A DNA stretch of 42,448 nt from Spirogloea muscicola (Eukaryota; Streptophyta; Zygnematophyceae; Spirogloeales; Spirogloeaceae), in assembly GCA_009602725.1 (NCBI GenBank), contig WELB01000079.1, forward strand, positions 496,482 through 538,929. The letters run 5' to 3'. The position numbers and the translations under genes are program-made. This document shows, piece by piece, positions 13,591 to 21,604 of this stretch (position 1 is its first letter; each line of letters starts with the position of its first letter). A model generated the notes under the pieces. That model was not told the DNA's origin and ran no database searches. It worked only from the letters and a program-made list of their open reading frames with translations.

Positions 13591-14480
13591 TTCAACAGCG
13601 TCAGAGCGAAGCAAACCCTCAGCTCAATGCATAGCTTTGTCTGCCAGAATGCCATGACATAGCTCCACTCCTGGCTGCTACTACTTCAATATGTCTGACA
13701 GCGCAATGCTACTGCTAGACCAGACACTTGGCAACATCCACCATTTGGCACTGCTATCACGGCACAAGCTGAGCTGGTTGGCTGTCTAGGCTATAAATAT
13801 CACAGGCTTTACGGAGCAGCTTAGCAGGCTAAAATCTGCTGCAAACCTGCAGTCCGCCAGAAGTGTCTTGATTGGGGTCGCTTTTGTACAGCGCAAGGCT
13901 GTTGCCGACAATGATACAGTACCCCGGGTTGCAGTACTCCCGGCCCAGCCTGTTCCTGCCAATGACAAATAGCCAGCCTTCTGTCCTGACTAGCGCCATG
14001 ACCGCTCCCTATGAGTAGCCAGCTCGTCCAAGCGAGCACCGGCAGCTCGCGTCTCCAAGCGTGCCGGAATCGCTGCTCAATCTCCAGGCGTCCATAAACT
14101 TGGCCTTGTGCATCTTCAACCCCAGCAGAAAGTATATGCCGTAGCAGCTGGTGGGGGCTCCGACGACCGGTAGGAGTATTGAAGGAACGGGTCAGACGAA
14201 AAAGCGAGACAACTGATGCCGTCGCTGAGAGAGTCGACGGCAGCGTCGACGCCGGCGCGAGGAGAGGTGCGTCGAGGCGGAGGCAAGTGGCGGCCTGGCG
14301 TGCCTCGTGCCGCCGGCAGTGCTAGCTGGGCTGTTGTTGAGGGTGGATTGGTTGGAGACGGTGCCTGCTCAGGTTGGCCGCTCGCAGCCACTTGATCTCC
14401 ATAGGAAGAGCTTTGAGATCGCACAGTCGCTGGCCCTCAGGTGAGACTTTCTTGAGAGTTCATGCTTTTTGCGCCTTTCT
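13591..14480. other. 5' flank of the EDR2-like gene
   Basis: GC-rich, presumed promoter and 5' UTR of the minus-strand EDR2-like gene. A Pro/Ala-rich minus-strand open frame (14424-14116) has no recognised homology. No clear TATA element was seen. Confidence 0.35.
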
Positions 14481-14499
14481 TCCCTTTCAGCGCCTTTCG

Positions 14500-14560
14500 A
14501 CACCTTGTACATTCCTTCTGGGCTCGCCTCTCACAGCCATTGTCGTAGATCGGATGAGCT
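14500..14560 (+). mobile_element. LINE 3' UTR fragment
   Basis: Plus-strand match to the shared LINE 3' UTR: a degenerate CTTGTACATTCCTTCTGGGC followed by CTCTCACAGCCATTGTC. No coding part. Confidence 0.55.
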
Positions 14561-14599
14561 GTTCCTTTTGAAACTGGAAGAGCTATTTCTTCTCTCAAG

Positions 14600-15165
14600 A
14601 GAAGAGTAAAAGCACTACAAAAGTCTAGAATGATGGCTGTGAGAAAGTAAGTGGCTCTCTCAAAGGGGGCAAGGGCCGTGAACAGCCACCCTGAAAAAGA
14701 TTGACAAGGTCTGAAGGGGCCAAGAGAGCTTTCTCAAAGCTTGCCCGGTAGGATAATTACTTAGTAACCTCTAATGAGGAGCCGCAAATAAGAAAGACTA
14801 GCAGCCGGAAAGCAATTCCCCCTGATGAGAGCCAGAGGCTACAGCTAGAGCACAGACAGCACGCAGATGCAAGGCGTGGGCCACGGACCGCTGGAGTGGA
14901 ACGGATAGGTGCATGCGGAAGACCTGAGCTAGCGAGCCAGCGGCGTTGAAGTCGGCCTGCTCCTCACCTGCGGGACTCAGCTCGTTGTGAAAATCGGGCC
15001 AACAGGTCTAGCCACTGAGACCCAAAAGCCCGTGCACATCGACGGCCAGGGGGACGAACTCGTCCCCTGCCGGGTGGTTTGCGTACTTTGCGGCTTGGCC
15101 ACGAGCGGCATTCGCCGCTGCATGTCCAGCCTTCAAGGCATAGAGCCCCGGCTGTGAGAGGCCAG
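14600..15165 (-). mobile_element. 5'-truncated LINE copy, frameshifted, with 3' UTR
   Basis: Read on the minus strand, 15160-15010 encodes the AGHA...KYANHP..DEFVPLAVDVHG block. After a frame change come AFGSQWLDLLARF and FNAAGSLAQVFRMHL, then LQRSVAHALHLRA, ending in SLSYLRLLIRGY and the TAA stop at 14763-14761. The 3' UTR follows with the GGCCCCTTCAGACCTTGTC and ACAGCC blocks and a GAGAGAGC motif. At least two frame changes make it non-functional. Confidence 0.8.
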
Positions 15166-15850
15166 CCCAAAGGAGAAAGACTGTTCCAGAAGAGCGCGAT
15201 GGCCGCCATTGGCTAGCCCAGAAGTAGAATGAAGAAAGTCTGGAGGGGCCAGGAAAAACGCTAAGCTTACAGCGACTCAAGTGGCCACTGGGTGCTCAAC
15301 ATTCCCTGTTGAGCAGACGCAGGTCAGAGAAACTAATCTCTGGGTAGTGGGTCGCCTGTCTATAGCCAGAGGTTGCTAGCCAGTGCGCAACTAGCATGCA
15401 GATGCAGCGCGTGTGCCATTGACCGCTGCAGCGATAACAACAGGCGCGTGCATTTCACGTGGGCGAGAGAGCCTGCCGCGCTGAAATCGGCCTGCTTTCT
15501 TTGGGAACGTCAAAACACTGCGCTCCGTGCCAGCCAATGCTCGAGCCACCGAGCGCCAAACCCCGTGGACGTCGATGACAAGGGGAAAGAACTCGTCCTC
15601 CGCTGGGTGGTCAGCATACTTTGCCTCCTTGCCTCGAGCGGCACTGGCCACTGCATGCCCTGCCTTGGAGGCAGATACAGTGGGATTGGCACGGTCGAAC
15701 GCGTCTGTCGTCACCAGATTGAAGGCAGTTACCATGGGAATGAAGAGAAGCAGGCCAGGCTTACCACGGCCCCAAGCCCATGGCAGGCCACAGCCTCCTT
15801 GGTCGACAATGATACCCTTCGGCCTCTTACCAGATATGCATGTGCTCACT
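15166..15850 (-). mobile_element. 5'-truncated LINE copy with endonuclease-like C-terminal region and 3' UTR
   Basis: Minus-strand coding from 15849 carries GKRPKGIIVDQG, then VTTDAFDRANPT, AGHAVASAARGKEAKYADHP and EFFPLVIDVHGV, followed after a frame change by AAGSLAHVKCTR and LLSLQRSMAHALHLHA. It ends in FSDLRLLNREC and the stop at 15298-15296. The 3' UTR runs to about 15166 and contains two successive copies of the GGGCTGGCCTCTCACAGCC-like block. It abuts the next LINE copy directly. Confidence 0.8.
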
Positions 15851-15960
15851 CGGGGATATCAATGTCCCCCTTAGCTAGCTCATCACCCCGTAACAGGACA
15901 TTTGTACGGCTAGAATTGGCTTCACTTTCAATGTCATGCGCACCGCGCGCCTACCAGAGC
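15838..15960 (+). mobile_element. LINE 3' end fragment, subfamily 2
   Basis: Encodes DMHVLTRGY, followed by a downstream segment nearly identical to that after the plus-strand copy ending at 30599. The two share CCCCCTTAGCTAGCTCAT, CCCCGTAACAGGAC and ATGTCATGCGCACCG. Here the stop codon has become CAA. Confidence 0.7.
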
Positions 15961-16090
15961 TGGCTAGTGATGTGCCTTGGAAGTCTCTCTACAACCTTTC
16001 CCTCTGCTGGCGCTCAGCTGGGCACGCAGAAAGAAGAATGGCTCGTCCATTGAGGATAGGGGCTGGAAAACATAAGCAGCTACGAAGCAC

Positions 16091-16165
16091 TCAGTAACCC
16101 CTGCTAAGCAGCCTCAGGTCAGAGAGACTGGGTTCCTGGAAGCGGGTCCCCTGGCCAGAGCCAGA
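16091..16165 (-). mobile_element. LINE C-terminal tail fragment
   Basis: On the minus strand this encodes SLSDLRLLSRGY followed by TGA at 16093-16091. The upstream coding sequence is absent, so the copy keeps little more than the terminal codons. Confidence 0.65.
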
Positions 16166-16345
16166 GGACGCAAGAAGAGAATGGCGCGCCCTGAGAGGAG
16201 GGCAGAAAGGACGCTTCCAGGAGAGTGCGGTGGCTGTGAGAGGGCAACCCAGGCCGAAGGGGCCCTAGAAAGCGCTGAAGCACACAGGGAAACAAGTAGC
16301 TACGAGAGCTCTCCATGACGTAAATCCTCAAGCCCGCTGGGGTAC
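16166..16345 (-). mobile_element. LINE 3' UTR fragment
   Basis: Minus-strand match to the shared 3' UTR, with GGCCCCTTCGGCC, CTCTCACAGCCACCGCACTC and a CTGGAAGCGTCC block. It lies upstream of the preceding tail fragment, so it belongs to a separate insertion. Confidence 0.55.
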
Positions 16346-16354
16346 TGCTATGCT

Positions 16355-16590
16355 CTTCTCACCTCCGGCTGCTCAACAGAGGTTACTGAGTGCTTCGTGC
16401 CTACTTGATTTACTGTGTGCATTAAAGCTTTCTCTGGCCCCTTCGAACTTTGATCATTCTTTCTTCCGGGGCTGGCCTCTCACAGCCACCGCCCTCCACT
16501 GGAAGCAGCATTTCTCGTTTTGTTCAATCTTTTCCTGGGCTGGTCCATCGTAGCCATCGCCCTCTACTGGAAGATTCTTCCTTCTTTCCC
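16355..16590 (+). mobile_element. LINE tail plus 3' UTR with a duplicated unit
   Basis: Encodes SHLRLLNRGY with TGA at 16387-16389, then a 3' UTR starting at about 16436. The GATCATTCTTTC..GGGCTGG..TCACAGCCACCGCCCTC unit is followed directly by a second diverged copy (TCAATCTTTTCCTGGGCTGG...GTAGCCATCGCCCTC). Confidence 0.7.
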
Positions 16591-17757
16591 TTTTCATTTC
16601 ATGCGCCCCGCGCGCCTTCCCCCCCTTTCTCCCTTGGTCGTCAGAAACCTGGCACCTTCTGAGATTCAGTGGCAGGCTGCAACGCTTGACCACATTTTCT
16701 GCTGCGGCCCTCCTCAGCAGCAAGGCATTGAGATGTGAGCAGGTTCTCCATATAACCAAGGTCGCTCGCACGTGTCCACCATATGCACTTGTTTGCACCG
16801 TGGCAATGTGCGGGCCTTCATCTTGCTATGCCTATCTCAGAATAGCTGATGCGCTGCTGTAGGCTCGCTTATTTCCTCGGACCACTGTCTTCTCTCCAGC
16901 TGCTATTTAGCCTTGCGTAATCTCCTTCGTTTCAAATTCGTCATTGATCTTGGGTTGTTTACCGCCACCTGCCTGATGATATCACCGCATACTATTCTTT
17001 CTTCTCTGACTTGGACGGGCCATTTTCCAACATTGCAAGGCTGGCATTTCTGCAGGAGACTCCAGCTCTAGCGGCGGCTTGTGGCGTGCACAGCAATCCT
17101 GCTCTAATCTTGTAAAAAACCTGCTCTGTGAGAGGTACTTCAGAGCGCCCTTGCCTGTGGTCTCATGAAATCGTAAGTACACGCAGTCTTCATTTGTCAA
17201 GCAGCAGGAAATTTCTGCTTTCTACACACTTTCAGCAAAGTTGGCATCTTGCACACCCTGACGAGCGGAATAAGATGGCATTTATTGGACAGCTAGGTTG
17301 CGCCCACACGGCTTGCAAGTGCCTTGCTTGCTTGCAAGAATGTTCTCGTGCACCGAGCTGCTGCATGCTATAGAAGACCTTTGCTGCATAACAGCAGAAT
17401 CAGATTTGCTCCTTCTCTTGCAAATGCTACCCCCTGGGCCATAGATGCTCAGTTGTCTGCCACAAAAGTCTGATATACGCTCAACCACTTATTCCCTGAC
17501 ATGCAGAAGCATCAGTTTGTGCCAGTGTCGTACTTTGGGGCTGCAACATGATCCTTGGCCATGGCAGATTCTTAATCACTTATGACGTTAATGGGTACCA
17601 ATCTGTGAAGGGTTAAAGGAGTGTGCTACTCAAGAAGACAAAAGCAGAATGTAATTCTGTTTTCTATATTAGGTTTGCTGAACAATTTCTACGCACATAT
17701 GAGGCATTGGAAAAGGCATAGTGCTTGAGAAAGAGAGGGCAACCTCTCTTCACAGTC
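16591..17757. other. Gene-poor stretch
   Basis: No gene, RNA or repeat was recognised with confidence. Short open frames on both strands around 16980-17200 lack a supported splice structure or family match. The right part should include the 3' UTR of the minus-strand plastid-type gene. Confidence 0.35.
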
Positions 17758-18917
17758 TCAATCATTCCGCCATTTCCTCACAACTTCTGCCTCGGCACTA
17801 CCAGTGCTTTCAATCTTCAGAGCTTTCGGACCTGGTGTCTTAGAAATCCCTCGCGGGCCTTTGAAGCCTCTCAACACAAATAGAATGCTGTTCACGAGGA
17901 AGGCCAAGATTGACATTCCTTGCGTCAGGAGTAGGTACTGCATGATGACACATGCAGATAAATAGCATCAGGCACATATCCACCTCGCATCATAAGTGCA
18001 CCCTAGAAGAAGCACCCCTTCCAATGTAAGGCAATGGCTGTGAGAAGCCAGCTCAGAGGAGTCAACAAGTTCTGCAAAGCCGCAAGGCGCCCAGATCACG
18101 AAAGTACTCTCCATGACGTCTCCCTAAAGCAGTAAGATCACAAGGCTGCTAGATAGAAGATGTTGGAACTTACAATCAGGACTATGCCACCAATGGCATA
18201 CAGGATTTGCTTCGCCTCGTCGACCCAGTTTCCCCCTTTTCCCTCACCTCCCTCTGCTCCTCCATCCCCTCCACCCCAGCCCCTTCCTCTTCCTCCTCCT
18301 CCGCCTCCTCCAGCTTTGGTAGCTTCTCGTTTCTGAATCTCCTCGTCCCACTTCTTGAACTTGTCTGTTGTGTCTCCAAGTGCAGCCTCCAATGCTCGCC
18401 GAGCCTCCTCCTGCCACAAGAGAACCAAGATGGACAGACATGAATTTGTGGCATGGTGATACCTCAAGCTGGGGTTACGTGGGCCTCACGTGAGCGCGGG
18501 CCGCGCTAGACTTGGAGGACTGGGACCAGATGCAGCACGTGCAGCCTTGCTCAACATAGTATTGCACTCGATAAGTCCTGCACTTGTGCTGTTAAATTCC
18601 CTGTGCTTGAGCAAGAATCATCAAGAGCCCGAGAGAAGCCAATTATCAGCAGTTCCCACATCCGTGGTCTCCTTGGTTCGGGTTATTCCAATGACCTCCA
18701 GTCCAAGCCTTACTCGCTTGTCAGCAGCGCACGAGACGCTCGCTCTCCGTCGCGTTTGCAGAGGGGGCTGATTCCCACGTAACAACGCGCCAAGTTGGCA
18801 TCTGCTGCTGTGGAGATGCGGTGCCCTGACACTCAAGCTCGACCCCCGCTGCTGGTCCAGCAGACCGCAGTGCAGCGCAACCCGTGCACTCCAGGCGGCC
18901 TGCAGGCGAGCAGCCAT
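17758..18917 (-). CDS. Gly-rich predicted plastid membrane protein, 3 exons, 206 residues
   Basis: Exons in transcript order are 18917-18714, 18410-18174 and 17937-17758. Both introns are phase 0 with good GTAAG donors and CAG acceptors. The first 60-odd residues are rich in Arg, Ser and Ala, poor in acids, and end RRRASVSCAADKR, as expected for a chloroplast transit peptide. Next come a charged helix (EEARRALEAALGDTTDKFKK), a Gly-rich run of about 35 residues, and one or two hydrophobic segments (YAIGGIVLI-YLLLTQ and SILAFLVNSILFVL). A basic tail follows. The layout resembles conserved green-lineage plastid envelope or thylakoid proteins with a helix, a Gly-rich linker and a membrane anchor. 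I cannot name the family, and no enzymatic motif is visible. The start was chosen as the first Met in frame with the transit-like region. A LINE 3' UTR relic lies in intron 2 (18025-18125). Confidence 0.65.
18025..18125 (-). mobile_element. LINE 3' UTR relic inside an intron
   Basis: Minus-strand match to the shared 3' UTR (TGGCTTCTCACAGCCATTGCC block with diverged flanks), inside intron 2 of the plastid-type gene. A short segment, CTCTCCATGACGT, is also found at 16310-16322 next to another LINE relic. Confidence 0.5.
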
Positions 18918-19079
18918 GCGCGCGTGCGCAGGCCAGGCTACAGCGAAATGAAGCCTGCCCCGCCAATAAGGCTTAGGTGGTTCTCACTCAGACTCCGGCG
19001 CAGCGCCCGCGGCGCGTTGGTGCGCAAGCGCGAGGTAACACAAGTGCGAGTCAGGAGGGCGGGGGTGGGTGGGGCAACG

Positions 19080-19280
19080 GTACTTGGATATCCACCTTCA
19101 GCTCTGGTCTACCGTCTCGGGCTGGCTTTTCAGCTTATGGCCGCCGCCTCTGGGTCTCGGCGGAGTGCCTCTTTCCCTGCAGCGAGCTACTCAGACCTGA
19201 TGTTGCTCACTCGTGGGTACTGAGCTTCCCTTTGCATCGTCTATGTGTTCTGCAATGTTTTGTAGTGTAGTCCTTTTTCC
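19080..19280 (+). mobile_element. LINE C-terminal tail and start of 3' UTR
   Basis: Encodes MAAASGSRRSASFPAASYSD then LMLLTRGY, with stop at 19221-19223. Bases from about 19138 to 19275 are nearly identical to about 19660-19800 in the next copy, including the bases after the stop. The coding sequence upstream of about 19138 is lost. Confidence 0.8.
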
Positions 19281-19299
19281 TTTTCGGCGGCGGTCCCCG

Positions 19300-19870
19300 C
19301 ATCATCGCTGATGTGGTGACAACAGACTGCATCGACTCCGCCAACCCCACCAGATCGGCGTCGTTTGCAGGGCACGCGGTCGGCCAGGCGGCCCGCGGCA
19401 AGGAGCGAAAAGACGCTGATCACCCGGTGGGGATGAATTCGCGGCCCTGGCGGTGGATGTACACGGGGCTTTCGGCAGCCGCTGGCTGGATCTCATTCAG
19501 CGGCTTGCTCGCCAGGCCATTGACCGGCGGCCGGGTCTGCCAGGGGCGATGCCCGGCTTCAACGCCGCCGGGTCGCTCGCACAAGTCTTCCGCATGCGCC
19601 TAGCCGTATCGCTTCAACGCTCCCTTGCCCACGCCGTCCATACGCGCGCAGGCCGTGCTATGGCCGCCGCCTCTGGGTCTCGGCGGAGCGCCTCTTTCCC
19701 TGCAGCGAGCTACTCAGACCTGATGTTGCTCACTCGTGGGTACTGAGCTTTCCTCTGCATCGTTTCTGTGTTCTGCAGTATGTTGTAGTGTAGTCCTTTC
19801 TCCGGCTCCTCTTGCTTTGGCTTTGGACATTGTCCATTCTTTTTTGGGCTGGCTTTGCCAGCCCCTATTT
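19300..19870 (+). mobile_element. 5'-truncated LINE copy with a single-base frameshift
   Basis: The first frame gives VTTDCIDSANPT and AGHAVGQAARGKERKDADHP. Near 19430 one base appears to be lost, after which the original frame resumes as DVHGAFGSRWLDLIQRLA, PGFNAAGSLAQVFRMRLAV, SLQRSLAHAVHTRAGRA and the SDLMLLTRGY tail, stop at 19744-19746. The 3' UTR follows. This is one of the least degraded examples of the C-terminal region in the window. Confidence 0.85.
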
Positions 19871-20235
19871 TCTATGGGCGCGCTCTTCTCTTTTTCCGGC
19901 TCCTCTTTGGCTTTGGACATTGTCCATTCTTTTTCTTCTCTATGGGCGAGCACTTCTCTCTTTTCAGCAGCTACGAAGAGGCCTGAAGATGCTATGTCAG
20001 AACCTTTGTCACTTCTTTTCGGGCTGGCTTTTCACAGCCCTTGCCCCCATTTGGGAGTGCCACTTCTCTTCTGTCAGTACGGGGGAGGATGGACCACTCA
20101 GTAGTAACGAGTGCGGAGCCACAATTCCGACAGATCAGGCCCCTCCGTTATTTGGCCCCTTCGAACCTTTGTCAATTCTTTTTCGAGCTGGCTTTTCACC
20201 CTTTCACCCTTTCACATCTCCTCCGTGATGCTCTG
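19871..20235 (+). mobile_element. Tandem LINE 3' UTR segments
   Basis: Three or more successive diverged copies of the 3' UTR block on the plus strand: TTTGGACATTGTCCATTCTT at about 19827 and 19914, a partial copy near 20020 and GGCCCCTTCGAACC at 20154. An unrelated block near 20080-20130 (GGAGGATGGACCACTCAGTA) recurs at 33676-33725. Confidence 0.65.
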
Positions 20236-20240
20236 GCGGG

Positions 20241-20970
20241 TTGATGCGCGACGCCGGGTACCGTGCGGTCGTGGAATTGAACAACATCATGCCTATCACC
20301 ACGGATGCCCAGGGACGTCATCATCGCTGCACACTTGACATTGTGGGCGTGCAACCTGGTGGAGGACCACGGGCTTTGGTCGATATTCTGGTTACGGAGG
20401 CCTATAAAGGTCCAGCATCGACACACATCGCTGGCCACGCAGTGGGCAGTGCTGAACAAAGAAAGTTGCAGCACTACTCCAATTACCCCCGATGTGATCA
20501 GCTCTTGCCAGCAGCAATCGACATCTTTGGCTGCTTAGGTCCGCGTTTCCTTACTCTCCTTCAAAATGTAGCCAATCTAGGCTACACACGACATGCAGAT
20601 GTGTTCCCGGCTGAGATGGGCTTGCCAGCTGCTTATCTGTCGTTGTTGCGACGACGAGTTTCGGCCTGTTTGCAGCGTGCTCAGGCTAATGCTTTGCACC
20701 AGAAAGCTGGGCGAGCTCTAGTTGGTGGCAGAAGGGCTTTTGACCCGTGGTTTCTGAGCGGGTCAATCTACTGTAGGTTATGTAGGTCTTAAGATGTGCT
20801 TGCCTTTGTACTTGGCCATTTGGCCTTCGTTTGTTTCAAATACACGAAATCCCTTTCCCCCGTTGGGAGTGCCGCTTCTTTTCAGCACTTCCCGGCCCCT
20901 TAACTAGGGCGAGCTTTTCACTTTCATGTACTGTGGACCTTGTCCTTTCGTTTAAGGCTGGCTTTTCACC
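20241..20970 (+). mobile_element. LINE copy of a third subfamily with an open 183-codon C-terminal region
   Basis: A single open frame (20241-20792) holds RDAGYRAVVELNNIMP, then CTLDIVGVQPGGGPRALVDI and LVT. These are followed by HIAGHAVGSAEQRKLQHY, AAIDIFGCLGPRFLTLL, and CLQRAQANALHQKAGRAL. The D-x(n)-D-I-L-V arrangement with a later lysine fits a PD-(D/E)XK-like endonuclease, known at the C-terminus of some non-LTR retroelements. Unlike its neighbours it lacks the TRGY ending and stops at CRLCRS. The reverse transcriptase is absent. A diverged 3' UTR with TGGACCTTGTCC lies near 20935. Confidence 0.75.
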
Positions 20971-21604
20971 AAAGTGAACCAAAGGGCCGCATCTGCGACG
21001 AAAACGCAGCATCTGACGTTAGTGGGGGCGCGCGACCATCAAAGTTCTTCCGCCGCAGCGGAAAGCCCCTTAGTAGACGTCACGCTAGGAATCCTGGGAG
21101 AGAGTGAGGCCCACCCGTCACTCTCTCCCTCCCGCTCCCGTAGTGGCCATCCAGCACTAGTCCCGTCCCCCCAGCCCTGCCCTGCATACCAGGGTGGAAC
21201 ACTGCCGTGACGAGGCCAGGGTGCGGCATGTTGCTGCGGCGAGGAGCTCGGGAGCTTGCGAGCGGGCCCGCTCGTTCGAGGCTACGGGTGGGCAGGGGCA
21301 GGCAACGAGCATGTGCAGCATAGACCTGGCATCTGCAAACGGCGCTGGCATTGACAAGGCGAATGCAAAGCAGGTCATCTACATTCGCTCATTTGCAAGT
21401 CAGAGAAACGCCAGGCTAGGTCACTTCCAGAGGACAAGGGAGATGTGGCCCCCTCGAACTAAAGGAGCCCTGCTTGGTGACGACATTGGCGACCGTGCTG
21501 CTCCAGCACGCTGTTAACAGGCTGCCGACACACCATATAACCTCGGCTATACCTGAAGAGAGCCTCGAGACGTCGTACCTGCAAAGACCAACTACTGGAG
21601 CAAC
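20971..21604. other. 5' flank of golgin-84
   Basis: Presumed promoter and 5' UTR of the plus-strand golgin gene, GC-rich on the left. CATATAA occurs at 21531, about 70 bases before the ATG, and could be a TATA element, but this is not supported by anything else. No gene recognised. Confidence 0.35.

Noticed and set aside
14116-14424. Minus-strand Pro/Ala-rich frame with SDGISCLAFSSDP, recalling the start of a WD40 protein
   Set aside because: There is no room before the EDR2-like gene for the rest of a WD40 protein, no supported donor, and the match is about ten residues.
16982-17200. Opposed open frames; the plus-strand one vaguely recalls a reverse transcriptase segment (SDLDGPFSNIARLAFL)
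   Set aside because: Too short, no catalytic motif (such as YxDD) nearby, and ended by a stop. Not enough to call another LINE part.
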